Shown here in pieces: positions 5,741 to 15,266 of a stretch of 49,980 nt of DNA (the first letter of the stretch is position 1; each line of letters begins with the position of its first letter). The stretch is taken from the NCBI GenBank assembly GCA_017549815.1, contig JAFYNH010000093.1:1-49980 (forward strand). The letters are read 5' to 3'. The notes beneath the pieces are model-generated. The model saw only the letters and a list, made by a program, of their open reading frames with translations, searched no databases and was not told where the DNA came from. The DNA is from Selenomonadaceae bacterium. GTDB lineage: Bacteria; Bacillota; Negativicutes; Selenomonadales; Selenomonadaceae. A program made the position numbers and the translations under genes.

Positions 5741-8644
5741 TTATTTTAAAACTTCGGTCAACGTCTCAATCATCTTTTGAATATCGAGCGGCTTGGCAAT
5801 GTGGCTGTTCATGCCCGCCTCCTTCGCCGCCTGCACATCTTCAGTAAACGCATTCGCCGTCATAGCGATTATCGGAATGTTCGCGAGCTTTTTATTGTCG
5901 AGTTCGCGGATTTTTTTCGTCGCCTCGTAGCCGTTCATAACCGGCATTTGAATATCCATAAGTATGCAATCATAATCGCCGGGCTTTGAGTTCGCAACTT
6001 TTTCATAAGCCATTTTGCCGTTGACCGCCGTATCTAAGCCGAAACCAAATTCCGTCAAAATCAACGACGCAATTTCGCGATTGACTTCATTATCCTCAAC
6101 CAATAACAGCTTGACTTTACTGAAATCAATTTCGCGGGCGACACCGGCAACTTGTTCGTCTTCGTCCTCTTCGGTATCTTCGACAATCGGGAATTCAACC
6201 CTAACGATAAACTCCGTGCCCTTGCCGAGTTCGGTTTGAACTTCGATTGTACCGCCCATAAGTTCGACGATACTTTTTGTAATGCTCATACCTAAGCCCG
6301 TGCCTTGAATATTGCTGACTGTGCGGTCGCGTTCATAAGCGGCAAAAACTTTCTTAGCAAATTCCGGCGTCATGCCCATGCCCGTATCCTTAACGCGCAA
6401 TTCGTAAAAGCCCTTTTCCTCGTTGCCGCCGAGTTGCTTAAGCGTCACGACGACGGAGCCGCCTTCGGGCGTAAATTTGAACGCATTGCTGATAAGGTTA
6501 AGCAGGACGCGATTAAGGCGGGGCGTGTCGCACATAACCATTTTATTCATAACCTGTTCGATATTGACGGCGAATTTCAAGCCCTTAGTTTCCATTTGCG
6601 TTGCGAATAAATCGCGGACTTCGTTCAGAGCTTTAACAAGGTTAGACTTTTGCGGGTCAAGCTCCATTTTGCCGCTTTCTATTCGGCTCATGTCCAGAAT
6701 ATCGTTAATCAGCGCGAGCAAATGATTATTCGACGCCTCGATTTTGTTCAGATAATCTTTAGTCTTTTGCGGCAGACCGGGTTCCTTTTTAATCAAATTC
6801 GTATAGCCGATAATCGCGTTCATAGGCGTCCGTATGTCGTGGCTCATGTTAGATAGGAACGTTGACTTTGCCTTATTACTGCGCTCTGCCTGAAGTTTTT
6901 CTATCTCCATAGTCTTTTCGCGTTTCATCATAAGGTTATAGATGTTAAACATGATGAACAGCGAAATTGCTATCAAACCCATTTGCATAAAATTATGCCG
7001 CGTCAAAGAGTCTCCCATTACCTCCATTTGATTTTGAATGTAATAATCGGAGTCGGATTTTTCGCGGAAGGATTGCGGGATACCGTGTTCGCTGAATTCT
7101 TCGTTGTAGTATTCGCTTAAGTTCATCAAGACGGTTTTTGTAGCAATGTTCGTAGTTTCTCTGACCCAGAGCATTGACGTAAAGAAAATCAGGAACAGTA
7201 ACGAAATCCAAGAGATTGTCGACTTGCCGAAACGTTTTTGTGTTTCGTCGCGCTGAAAAACATAGCGGAAGAAGACAAAGCCGAGAATGCTCCAAAAAAT
7301 CAGAATCAGATAACTTTCGGTCGCCATTGCGCTAACAGTCCAGACGTTCGGAACCATGAAGTACAGGAAGAAAATTAAGGACATTATGCAACCGATTGCG
7401 CCCGTGATTTTCGGGAGAGTTTTATTTACTTGTCGCGCCGTGATAATCGTAACCAGTGAAGTGTAGCTGTAATCGATAGTCGCGCCGATTGTATTTACGT
7501 CGATAATCCAAGCAATGGCACTGCGTCCGAGAAAAGGAATTGGGAGCGATAGGAGCATAATAAAAAATACGGCGTTCATAGGCGAGTGATTTTCATTGAG
7601 TCTGCCGAACCATTCGGGGAGCAAATCATCTCTTGTCAGCGCGTAGATTAGGCGGCTGGCGGCGATATAGTTACCGACCAAACCCGTAACGACGCCCGCG
7701 CAAACAGTTATCAGCAAAATCGACATGCCTGTATCGCCCATCAGCGTATGAATGGCATTTAAAGTTGGCATACCCGTAAAGCCCTGAAATTTATCAAGGT
7801 TGGCGATATAATCAGTCCAATCATCGCAATTCGGCGGCAGAACAGAAATAGCCAATATTGAAAGGAAGGTATAAGCAACAGTAGACGCTACGACCGCGCA
7901 GAATAAGATTAAGAAAGCTTTTTTTACGGAGAAATTAAAGCCTTCCGCTGATTGAGAGATTGATTCAAAGCCGGCGAATGCCCAAGGAGCAAGTACGACG
8001 ATACCGAAAATCGCCGCGACGTGGCTTGTATCATCTGACGGATAAGCGGGAGCGATTTCAAAAGGATTAATACCGCTCGCCAAAATTACGCCCATAGAAA
8101 TTAAAATGCCGCCGAGTAAAATTATTGCGGCGACAGTCTGAACCCAAGCCGCCAATTTGCCGCCGTGCATACAAATTGCGCCGAAAATCCATAGCGCACC
8201 GAGCGATAACAATACTTCGCCAAAATAAATATCGAAACCGGCGATTGTGTAATGGAAACCGAATTGGAAAGTATCGCCGAAAAATTTTCTAAAGATGATG
8301 GGCAAGGCGGTCGCGTTCGCCCAAGTGATTGCGATATAGACAAGAATTAAAAACCACGAACTCAAAAAGCCATGATCGTAACCGATAACTTTTTTAGCGT
8401 AAGAATATGTACCGCCCGCGTCAGGATATTTATTCATCATGAAATGATAATTGTAGCCGATAATCAGCATAAGAATTCCGCCGATAGCCATACCGAGCGC
8501 AGTACCGACGGGACCGGCAATGGGCAAGAAAGTTGTACCGGGCATAACGAACGCGCCCCAGCCGACCGCGCACCCGAACGATAATGCCCAAACATTCAGC
8601 GGCGATAAGTAAGGTTTTAATTTTGTGCTGTCTGCAATTTCCAT
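5741..8644 (-). CDS. APC-type amino-acid permease fused to hybrid histidine kinase and receiver
   Basis: Residues about 10-480 form an APC-superfamily transporter with roughly twelve membrane segments (start YLSPLNVWALSFGCAVGWGA, then AFAGFESISQSAEGF). An external loop and a further membrane helix (near 545-565) lead to a DHp domain with FLSNMSHDIRTPMNAIIGY (His near 601), a HATPase domain (NLISNAFKFTPEGG, GTGLGMSITK) and a C-terminal receiver (LLLVEDNEVN; Asp in MDIQMPVMNG near 896). The design parallels CbrA-type SLC5 transporter-kinases but uses an APC transporter, so it probably senses transport of, or binding to, an amino acid. No DNA-binding output gene lies next to it; the three rhodaneses follow. 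A TATAAT (8683-8688) lies upstream, with a poor -35. Confidence 0.85.
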   Translation of the reverse strand: MEIADSTKLKPYLSPLNVWALSFGCAVGWGAFVMPGTTFLPIAGPVGTALGMAIGGILMLIIGYNYHFMMNKYPDAGGTYSYAKKVIGYDHGFLSSWFLILVYIAITWANATALPIIFRKFFGDTFQFGFHYTIAGFDIYFGEVLLSLGALWIFGAICMHGGKLAAWVQTVAAIILLGGILISMGVILASGINPFEIAPAYPSDDTSHVAAIFGIVVLAPWAFAGFESISQSAEGFNFSVKKAFLILFCAVVASTVAYTFLSILAISVLPPNCDDWTDYIANLDKFQGFTGMPTLNAIHTLMGDTGMSILLITVCAGVVTGLVGNYIAASRLIYALTRDDLLPEWFGRLNENHSPMNAVFFIMLLSLPIPFLGRSAIAWIIDVNTIGATIDYSYTSLVTIITARQVNKTLPKITGAIGCIMSLIFFLYFMVPNVWTVSAMATESYLILIFWSILGFVFFRYVFQRDETQKRFGKSTISWISLLFLIFFTSMLWVRETTNIATKTVLMNLSEYYNEEFSEHGIPQSFREKSDSDYYIQNQMEVMGDSLTRHNFMQMGLIAISLFIMFNIYNLMMKREKTMEIEKLQAERSNKAKSTFLSNMSHDIRTPMNAIIGYTNLIKKEPGLPQKTKDYLNKIEASNNHLLALINDILDMSRIESGKMELDPQKSNLVKALNEVRDLFATQMETKGLKFAVNIEQVMNKMVMCDTPRLNRVLLNLISNAFKFTPEGGSVVVTLKQLGGNEEKGFYELRVKDTGMGMTPEFAKKVFAAYERDRTVSNIQGTGLGMSITKSIVELMGGTIEVQTELGKGTEFIVRVEFPIVEDTEEDEDEQVAGVAREIDFSKVKLLLVEDNEVNREIASLILTEFGFGLDTAVNGKMAYEKVANSKPGDYDCILMDIQMPVMNGYEATKKIRELDNKKLANIPIIAMTANAFTEDVQAAKEAGMNSHIAKPLDIQKMIETLTEVLK

Positions 8645-8723
8645 ATAGAGGGCACCGCTCTCCTTTGAATTATTTCTTTGAAATTATACACTAAAGAACG
8701 TCAAAGTAAAGCCGCCGCTATTC

Positions 8724-8752
8724 TTGACGCGCAGAAAAATTTTCTATATCTT
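8724..8752 (+). promoter_or_regulatory. Promoter of the Uma2 gene pair
   Basis: TTGACG (8724-8729), 17-bp spacer, TATCTT (8747-8752), shortly before the SD AGGAGG of the first Uma2 gene. Confidence 0.45.
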
Positions 8753-8772
8753 ATTAATAGGAGGCGATTGAA

Positions 8773-9354
8773 ATGTTGGCTGTTGATGTGCGCGACGACT
8801 ACGAAATTATTGAGGGGGTAAAAGTTATGTCACCTAGTCCGAACAAACGACACAATAAAGTTATCATCGGTTTGATTACTACGATTGGAAATTATGCTAG
8901 AGCAAAAAAATTGGGCTTTGTTTTTTCAGATAATTTGGACGTTCATCTTCCAGACGGTAATTTGTTTAGACCAGATTTTACATTTGTCACTGCGGCAAAC
9001 GACAAAATCGTCATTGACGACGAAAACGATACACTTCACGGCGTGCCCGACATGGTAGCGGAAATTTTTTCGCGTTCGACAATGCACAATGATATTGGCG
9101 TTAAGAAAGACGCTTACGAGCGCAACGGCGTTAAGGAATATTGGATTATCAATCCTTGGCAAGAAACTATCGATGTATATCTCCTGCGCGAAGGCAAATA
9201 CGAACTCGACGGGCATTATGAAAATTGGAGCGACGATGAATTGATTCGACTGCCGGAAGAGGAAAGAGCCGCCATTAAGCGCGAGATACCCGTTGCGTTT
9301 TTGGACGGTTTTAAGGTTAAGATAAAAAATATTTTCAGTTGGTACTTTGAATAG
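8773..9354 (+). CDS. Uma2 family (DUF820) putative endonuclease, copy 1
   Basis: A 193-residue single-domain protein with the PD-(D/E)xK-fold signature of Uma2: RPDFTFV, DMVAEIFSRSTMHNDIG, then KKDAYERNGVKEYWIINPW. The metal-binding positions (D of PDF, E of AEIF, K of GVKEYW) are all present. These proteins are abundant in cyanobacteria and some Bacillota and are often tied to mobile DNA, but their role is unsettled. An AGGAGG SD precedes the ATG. The next gene is a full-length paralogue of equal length 12 bp downstream. Confidence 0.85.
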   Translation: MLAVDVRDDYEIIEGVKVMSPSPNKRHNKVIIGLITTIGNYARAKKLGFVFSDNLDVHLPDGNLFRPDFTFVTAANDKIVIDDENDTLHGVPDMVAEIFSRSTMHNDIGVKKDAYERNGVKEYWIINPWQETIDVYLLREGKYELDGHYENWSDDELIRLPEEERAAIKREIPVAFLDGFKVKIKNIFSWYFE

Positions 9355-9366
9355 GAGTTGATTAAA

Positions 9367-9948
9367 ATGCTTGCTGGCGACATTCAAGACGATTACGAAA
9401 TTATTGAGGGGGAAAAAATTATGGCACCAAGCCCGGACTGGGGACACGTTAATATTACTGCAAATTTGGTTACAATCATTGGAGGTTATGCGAGAACAAA
9501 TAAATTCGGTATCGCTGTAGCAGACAATTTTGACGTTCATTTTCCGGACAGCAGTCTTTACAAACCAGATTTTATATTTGTCAGTGCGGCGAATGAAAAA
9601 CTCTTTATTGACAGAAAACGTATGACGCTTCACGGCGTACCCGACATGGTCGCTGAGGTTTTTTCCCGCTCAACAATGAAACGCGACGTTGGCATTAAAA
9701 AAGATACTTACGAACGCAACGGCGTTAAGGAATATTGGATTATCGACCCGTGGCGCGAAAACATTGATGTTTATCTTCTTCACGACGGCAAATATCTTTT
9801 GGGCGGGCATTATGAAAATTGGAACGACGATGAATTACTGAGACTGCCCGAAGACGAACGCGCTAAAATTGAAATGGAGATACCCGTTACAGTTTTGGAC
9901 GGTTTCAAAATCAAGATTAGAAATATTTTCGGCTGGTACTTTGAATAG
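9367..9948 (+). CDS. Uma2 family (DUF820) putative endonuclease, copy 2
   Basis: Also 193 residues and clearly a tandem duplicate of the preceding gene: DDYEIIEGEK, KPDFIFV, DMVAEVFSRSTMKRDVG, GVKEYWIIDPWREN and the same FKIKIRNIFGWYFE ending. The start is set at the ATG 8 bases after AGGAG; an in-frame TTG nine bases upstream lies too close to that SD. The active-site residues are retained, so both copies look functional. Divergence is spread over the protein, suggesting separate maintenance rather than decay. Confidence 0.85.
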   Translation: MLAGDIQDDYEIIEGEKIMAPSPDWGHVNITANLVTIIGGYARTNKFGIAVADNFDVHFPDSSLYKPDFIFVSAANEKLFIDRKRMTLHGVPDMVAEVFSRSTMKRDVGIKKDTYERNGVKEYWIIDPWRENIDVYLLHDGKYLLGGHYENWNDDELLRLPEDERAKIEMEIPVTVLDGFKIKIRNIFGWYFE

Positions 9949-9952
9949 GGGA

Positions 9953-11200
9953 GTGATAAAAATTTTTTCAAAACGATTGACGGACTTAAAGAGAATTGTA
10001 CTCGGCGAAGTCGCGGAGAATTTTAGGCGCGTCGAAGAAATTTCGGAGTTAAATACGCTGAAAGTTTTAGAGGCAATGCGGCGATTAAAAATTTCGGACG
10101 CACATTTTAAAACGTCGACGGGCTACGCATACGGCGATATTGGGCGCGAGAAATTGGACGAACTTTTTGCCGAGATATTCTGCGCGGAGTCGGCATTAAT
10201 AAGGACGCAATTTGTATCGGGGACGCACGCATTGGCAACGGCGTTATTTGGAATTCTTCGCCCGAATGATGAATTGGTATCTCTGACGGGCGAGCCTTAT
10301 GACACGTTGCAAACGGTTATCGGACATGCGCACGCGGCTAAAGGTTCGCTTAAAGAATTCGGCGTTACTTATCGGGAACTGCCGTTGGTTAATGGCAAAG
10401 TCGACGTTGCCGCGATTAAAAATTTCATAACGCCCAAAACTAAGCTGGCGATGATTCAACGTTCGCGGGGCTATTCACTGCGCGAGCCTTTGACGATTGC
10501 CGACATTGAAAAAATCTGCGCGGAAGTCAAGGCGATTAATCCTACTTGCGTGACGTTCGTTGATAATTGTTACGGCGAATTTGTCGAGACGCGGGAGCCT
10601 GTCGAAGTTGGCGCGGACATTGCGGCGGGCAGTCTGATAAAAAATATCGGCGGCGGCTTGGCTCCGACAGGCGGTTATATCGTCGGCAGAAAAGATTTGG
10701 TTGAATTGGCGTCATACAGATTAACGGCACCGGGCATGGGCAACGAACTTGGCGCGAGTTTAGGGACGCCGCGACTTCTATATCAAGGATTATTTATGGC
10801 TCCGCATGTGACCGCGCAGGCGTTGAAGGGCGCGATATTTGCGGCGGGGATTTTTTCAAAGCTGGGCTATAAGACGCGACCTTTGCCCGACGACGTTCGC
10901 GGCGATATAATTCAGGCGATTGAATTACGTTCAGCCGAGAAATTAATTGCGTTTTGCCGAGCTATTCAAAGTTTTTCGCCCGTAGATTCATTTGCCGTCC
11001 CCGAAGCGTGGGACATGCCCGGCTATGAAGATAAAGTTATTATGGCGGCGGGAACTTTTGTACAAGGCGCGTCGATTGAACTTTCGGCGGATGCTCCGTT
11101 GCGCGAGCCGTTCACGGTTTACTTGCAAGGCGGACTTACTTTTGAACACGCGGCGATTGGAATATTGGGCGCGGCTCAAGAACTGGAGGCTTTATCGTGA
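9953..11200 (+). CDS. PLP-dependent methionine gamma-lyase-like protein (YnbB/aluminium-resistance family)
   Basis: A fold-type I PLP enzyme of the Cys/Met metabolism group: FKTSTGYAYGDIGREKL, FVSGTHALATALFG, IQRSRGYS, FVDNCYGEFVE and the Schiff-base Lys in SLIKNIGGG. Starting at the GTG gives 415 residues, matching the family; an upstream ATG would overlap the Uma2 gene by 79 bp and add residues unlike the family. The SD is poor (GGGG one base before GTG), so translation may depend on read-in from the Uma2 gene. The substrate is not established; C-S lyase activity is a family assumption. Confidence 0.8.
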   Translation: MIKIFSKRLTDLKRIVLGEVAENFRRVEEISELNTLKVLEAMRRLKISDAHFKTSTGYAYGDIGREKLDELFAEIFCAESALIRTQFVSGTHALATALFGILRPNDELVSLTGEPYDTLQTVIGHAHAAKGSLKEFGVTYRELPLVNGKVDVAAIKNFITPKTKLAMIQRSRGYSLREPLTIADIEKICAEVKAINPTCVTFVDNCYGEFVETREPVEVGADIAAGSLIKNIGGGLAPTGGYIVGRKDLVELASYRLTAPGMGNELGASLGTPRLLYQGLFMAPHVTAQALKGAIFAAGIFSKLGYKTRPLPDDVRGDIIQAIELRSAEKLIAFCRAIQSFSPVDSFAVPEAWDMPGYEDKVIMAAGTFVQGASIELSADAPLREPFTVYLQGGLTFEHAAIGILGAAQELEALS

Positions 11201-11649
11201 CAAAAATTATTTTCGTATGTTTTGGAAATATCTGTCGTTCGCCAATGGCAGAGTTCGTTATGAAATATCTTGTTGACCGCGCAGGTCTCGAAAAAGATTT
11301 TGTGATTGAATCGGCGGGCTGTCACCCTTCGGTTGGAACGCCAATGTCTTACGGCACGGCTTACGAACTTAAAAGAAATCATATTCCGTTTACGCGGCGC
11401 ACGTCGAAACTTTTACTCGCAAGCGATTATCAAAAGTTCGATTATCTTATCGGCATGGACAATTCCAACGTCCGCGATATGAAAGAAATTTGCGGCGGCG
11501 ACCCCGATAATAAAATTTTCCTGATGATGACATTTGCGGGCGAAAATCGCGACGTTGCCGACCCTTATTATACCGACGATTATGTTGAGACTTACGAAGA
11601 TTGTCTTATCGGCTGTGAGGCTCTGCTTAAAAAAATTTTGGCGCGATGA
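11197..11649 (+). CDS. Low-molecular-weight protein tyrosine phosphatase
   Basis: The N-terminal P-loop VCFGNICRSPMAEF carries the signature CX5RS (C8, R14, S15), and the general-acid Asp is in the C-terminal DPYYTDDY. 150 residues is the family length (Wzb/YwlE). The start is GTG, overlapping the preceding stop by 4 bp (GTGA), with GGAGG upstream, so the two genes are translationally coupled. Family roles include protein-arginine or tyrosine dephosphorylation and control of capsule kinases; no kinase partner is in the window. Confidence 0.9.
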   Translation: MTKIIFVCFGNICRSPMAEFVMKYLVDRAGLEKDFVIESAGCHPSVGTPMSYGTAYELKRNHIPFTRRTSKLLLASDYQKFDYLIGMDNSNVRDMKEICGGDPDNKIFLMMTFAGENRDVADPYYTDDYVETYEDCLIGCEALLKKILAR

Positions 11650-11768
11650 TTTATAAATGCAAATGAAAATTTTTAGTCGCTTGAAATTTTCGGGCGGCAA
11701 TTTTTTTGTTACAATGAAGGAACTTTAGCAAGTCGGGCGAATATTAGCCAATAATTGTTTTGAAACGG

Positions 11769-11796
11769 TTGACGGCGCAAGCCGAAGACTTAAAAT
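11769..11796 (+). promoter_or_regulatory. Candidate promoter of the chemotaxis operon
   Basis: TTGACG (11769-11774), 16-bp spacer, TAAAAT (11791-11796), about 29 bp before the cheB GTG. It resembles a housekeeping promoter; no sigma-28 consensus was recognised. Confidence 0.4.
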
Positions 11797-11824
11797 AATT
11801 TTCAGCCAAGGGGAGGCGTCCAAG

Positions 11825-12973
11825 GTGATTCGTGTTTTGATTGCTGATGACTCGGCTTTTATGCGAAAAGTCCTCTCTGATTTGTTCAAAGGTCAAAGCG
11901 ACTTCGAGGTTATCGGCACGGCGGTGAACGGTCAAGACACCATAGAAAAAGTTAAAAAGTTTCAACCCGATGTGTTGACGTTGGATGTTGTAATGCCGGT
12001 AATGGACGGGCTAACGGCTCTTGCGATTATAATGGAGCAATGCCCGTTGCCTGTTATCATGGTCAGTTCCGCCACTCAAAAGGGTACGAATGAAACAATT
12101 CGTGCGCTGGCATTGGGAGCGGTTGACTTTGTGAGCAAGGCGGGCGGAGCCATCTCCAAAATCGACACGATAAAAGATGAGATTTTGGCGAAGTGCAGGT
12201 TAGCGGCAAAAACTCATGCGAAAAAAAATGTCGCCGCCGCAAAACCGATTGCCTATACTCCAAAACCTTCTTCCAATGAGCCGGTTACACGCCGAGTCGA
12301 AGTCAGACGCAGAACGGGACTTGTTTTGGGACAAAAGCCGACGATTAATGTCGTGCCGAACCCAAACGCCGCGCCCGTTAAAAAAGTTCTGCCTGCTACG
12401 GGTAAAAAAATCGTGGCGATAGGGACTTCAACAGGCGGACCTCAAGCACTACAAACGGTTATTACTCGTTTGCCGGGTAATCTTCCTTGCGGAGTGGTTG
12501 TTGTTCAGCACATGCCAGCAGGTTTTACGAAGTCTTTGGCGGAAAGATTAAATTCAATCAGTGAGATAGGTGTCAAGGAGGCGGAGAACGACGAAATTAT
12601 CAAACCGGGACAAGTTTACATTGCGCCGGGCAATTATCATTTGCGGATAGCACCAATTCCGGGCGGCGAAAGGAAAATAGTTTTAAGCCAAGAGCCGCCA
12701 GTCGGAAATCATCGTCCTGCAGTTAATGTCATGTTTGATTCTGCCGCGCAATTCGGCAAGGATTTAGTCTCGGTTATAATGACAGGCATGGGCTGTGACG
12801 GTTGCGAGGGCATGAAGAAAATCAAGGCGTCGGGCGGTTATTCAATCGCTCAAAACGAAGAAAGTTGCGTTGTTTACGGAATGCCCAAAGCTGTAGTTGA
12901 CGCGGGTCTTGCCGACGAGATTCGCCCTTTGAATAAAATTGCGGAGGCTATTGTTGAAGCAGTTAGAAGGTAG
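11825..12973 (+). CDS. cheB: CheB: chemoreceptor methylesterase/deamidase with receiver domain
   Basis: An N-terminal receiver (VLIADDSAFMRKVL; Asp in TLDVVMPVMDG), a Lys/Pro linker, then the methylesterase domain with its triad: Ser in IGTSTGGPQALQ, His in VVQHMPAGFTKS and Asp in MTGMGCDG. It removes methyl groups from chemoreceptors and deamidates them when phosphorylated by CheA. The start is GTG after GGGGAGG. It is the first gene of an operon that lacks cheY and cheR in this window, so those must lie elsewhere. Confidence 0.95.
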   Translation: MIRVLIADDSAFMRKVLSDLFKGQSDFEVIGTAVNGQDTIEKVKKFQPDVLTLDVVMPVMDGLTALAIIMEQCPLPVIMVSSATQKGTNETIRALALGAVDFVSKAGGAISKIDTIKDEILAKCRLAAKTHAKKNVAAAKPIAYTPKPSSNEPVTRRVEVRRRTGLVLGQKPTINVVPNPNAAPVKKVLPATGKKIVAIGTSTGGPQALQTVITRLPGNLPCGVVVVQHMPAGFTKSLAERLNSISEIGVKEAENDEIIKPGQVYIAPGNYHLRIAPIPGGERKIVLSQEPPVGNHRPAVNVMFDSAAQFGKDLVSVIMTGMGCDGCEGMKKIKASGGYSIAQNEESCVVYGMPKAVVDAGLADEIRPLNKIAEAIVEAVRR

Positions 12974-13012
12974 CGGTTTTATTTGACCGATAAATAAACA
13001 GGAGGAGTTTAA

Positions 13013-15181
13013 ATGGAAACTAATCAGTACATGGATATGTTTCTCGACGAGTCGCATGAACATTTGCAATCGCTGAACGACGGCTTGCTCGGCTTGGAGG
13101 ATAATGCCGAAGATTTATCCATATTAAATGAAATTTTCCGAAATGCGCACACATTAAAAGGCATGTCGGCGACAATGGGTTATAACAGAATCGCCGAACT
13201 TACTCACGAAATGGAAGACGTGCTCGACATGTTGCGCAAGGAGCAACTGGCGGTAACAGGCGACATAATCGATACGCTGTTCAAGTGTATTGACTCGCTG
13301 GAGCAAATGATTAATAACGTGGCAAACGGCGACCCCGAAGACCTTATCGATGTATCGGATTTGGTTGCGAAATTGTCTGCAATTCTGCGCGGCGAAGATG
13401 GCGGAGCCGTTCCCGTCGCCCCGAAAAAGGAAGAAACGGCACCAGCTCCCGCCGCAACTGCCGCCCCCGAAACTCCTGCCGAAACGTCTGAGGAGATTGG
13501 GGCAGATCTTCCTGTCTTTTTGACGGAGACAGAGAAAAAACTCATCAACGAGGCAAAGAAAACGGGTATGCGCGGCATGTACCTTAAAGTCACGCTCGCC
13601 GAATCCTGCCTTTTGAAATCTGCGCGGTCGTATATGGTAATGAATTCGCTGGAAGAAGTCGGCGAAGTTATCCGTATAATCCCGCCCGCCGAAGATTTGG
13701 AGCAAGAAGCTTTCGACCGCGAGTTTGAAGTTATCTTGGTTACAACGGCGGATGAAGAAGCTGTTCAAAATGCAGTCTTGGGCATTTCGGAAATCGAAAA
13801 GGCAGAAACTCAAGTTATAAAATTCGGAGCACCTGCTACACCCGCGCCCGCGCCTGTAGCTGAACAAAAATCAACGTCTTCAGCGGCGGCAACGGCTCCA
13901 ACTCCGGCTCCTGCACCTGCGCCCGCGCCGAAACCGACTTCATCGGCTCCGTCAAATGCGCCCGTTTCAAAACCGAGCGGCGGCGGAGCTGGCGGTAATG
14001 CGGCTCAAAATGCGGCGGCTCAAAAGAAAAGTCATGCTGGACAATCCGTCCGCGTCGATATTGATAAACTCGATACCCTTATGAACTTAATGGGTGAGCT
14101 TGTTATTAATAAAGTTCGCCTTGAACAAATCGGACAAACGCATAGACTTTCCGAACTCACCGAAACTTTGGAACAAATGGACAGAGTCACGACCGACCTT
14201 CAAAATATCGTTATGAAAGTCCGCATGGTTCCTGTCAGCCAAGTCTTTAACCGTTTCCCGCGCATGGTTCGCGACGTTACCAAAGAACTCAACAAGGAAA
14301 TTAACTTGACAATCGAGGGTGAGGAAACCGAACTCGACCGTACAGTTATCGACGAAATCGGCGATCCGATTATGCACTTGCTGAGAAATTCGTTGGATCA
14401 CGGAATCGAAATGCCCGACGAACGCGAGGCTAAAGGTAAACCCCGCGTCGGTGAAGTCGGACTTATCGCTCGTCACGAAGGCAACAACGTCGTTATCATG
14501 GTCACTGACGACGGTAAAGGCATTGACGCCGATATTATTCGCCGCAAGGCTGTTGAAAAGGGACTTTACACTCAAGAAGAAGTCGAACAAATGGACGACG
14601 CGGACGCTGTTCGTATTGTCTTCCTGCCCGGCTTTTCGACGGCAGAAAAAATCAGCGATATTTCTGGGCGCGGCGTCGGTATGGACGTTGTTCGCAGTAA
14701 AATCGAATCTCTTAGCGGTCAAGTCGACGTTGAGACGCACGTCAACGAAGGCTCCGTTTTCAAAATCAAATTGCCGCTGACTTTGGCTATTATCCAAGCT
14801 ATGTTGGTTCAAGTTCAAGATGAAATGTACGCAATTCCGCTCGCCTCAATCGACAGCACCTTGAGCATTCAACCTTCCGACATTCGCACCGTTCAAAACA
14901 ATGAAGTTATCGTTCTGCGCGGCGAGATTATCCCGATTATTCGCATGGAAGAAACTTTGATGGTTCCGCATACACAGGATACAAATGAACTGTTTGTCGT
15001 CGTCGTGCACGCGGGCGAAGCGAAGGCTGGCATTGTTGTTGACAAGTTAATTGGTCAGCAGGAAATTGTTATAAAGACTTTGGGCAATTTGTTCATGGGC
15101 TTAAAGATGTTCTCTGGCGCGACGGTACTCGGCGACGGTCGTGTTGCGCTCATTCTCGACGTAGCGACGATGCTTAACTAG
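13013..15181 (+). CDS. cheA: CheA: chemotaxis histidine kinase
   Basis: All five domains are visible: the P1 HPt with phospho-acceptor His near residue 48 (NAHTLKGMSATMG), P2 (about 165-275), a long Ala/Pro-rich linker (about 280-335), P3 dimerisation (DTLMNLMGELVINKVRLEQI), the P4 ATPase (LLRNSLDHGIE, DDGKGID, GRGVGMDVV) and P5, the CheW-like domain. It phosphorylates CheB and CheY in response to receptor arrays. A clean SD (AGGAGG) precedes the ATG. The linker also appears as a shorter Pro/Ala run between P1 and P2. Confidence 0.97.
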   Translation: METNQYMDMFLDESHEHLQSLNDGLLGLEDNAEDLSILNEIFRNAHTLKGMSATMGYNRIAELTHEMEDVLDMLRKEQLAVTGDIIDTLFKCIDSLEQMINNVANGDPEDLIDVSDLVAKLSAILRGEDGGAVPVAPKKEETAPAPAATAAPETPAETSEEIGADLPVFLTETEKKLINEAKKTGMRGMYLKVTLAESCLLKSARSYMVMNSLEEVGEVIRIIPPAEDLEQEAFDREFEVILVTTADEEAVQNAVLGISEIEKAETQVIKFGAPATPAPAPVAEQKSTSSAAATAPTPAPAPAPAPKPTSSAPSNAPVSKPSGGGAGGNAAQNAAAQKKSHAGQSVRVDIDKLDTLMNLMGELVINKVRLEQIGQTHRLSELTETLEQMDRVTTDLQNIVMKVRMVPVSQVFNRFPRMVRDVTKELNKEINLTIEGEETELDRTVIDEIGDPIMHLLRNSLDHGIEMPDEREAKGKPRVGEVGLIARHEGNNVVIMVTDDGKGIDADIIRRKAVEKGLYTQEEVEQMDDADAVRIVFLPGFSTAEKISDISGRGVGMDVVRSKIESLSGQVDVETHVNEGSVFKIKLPLTLAIIQAMLVQVQDEMYAIPLASIDSTLSIQPSDIRTVQNNEVIVLRGEIIPIIRMEETLMVPHTQDTNELFVVVVHAGEAKAGIVVDKLIGQQEIVIKTLGNLFMGLKMFSGATVLGDGRVALILDVATMLN

Positions 15182-15258
15182 GATTTAGGGACTAGGATTT
15201 AGGAACTGGGGACTAGTAGGAACTAGTTCCTAAAAACTCGCTCCTAACAACTAAGGAG
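15182..15258. repeat. Heptamer element between cheA and cheW
   Basis: TAGGGAC, TAGGATT and TAGGAAC units lead into the palindrome TAGGAACTAGTTCCTA and end with AAACTCGCTCCTAA, immediately before the cheW SD. The same order and end sequence recur at 20014, and inverted at 24662. Confidence 0.85.
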
Positions 15259-15266
15259 GAATTTAA

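Noticed and set aside
8926..9633. A 235-codon minus-strand frame across the two Uma2 genes
   Set aside because: It exists only because the Uma2 genes are paralogous; no SD, no domain, and it crosses the junction between them.
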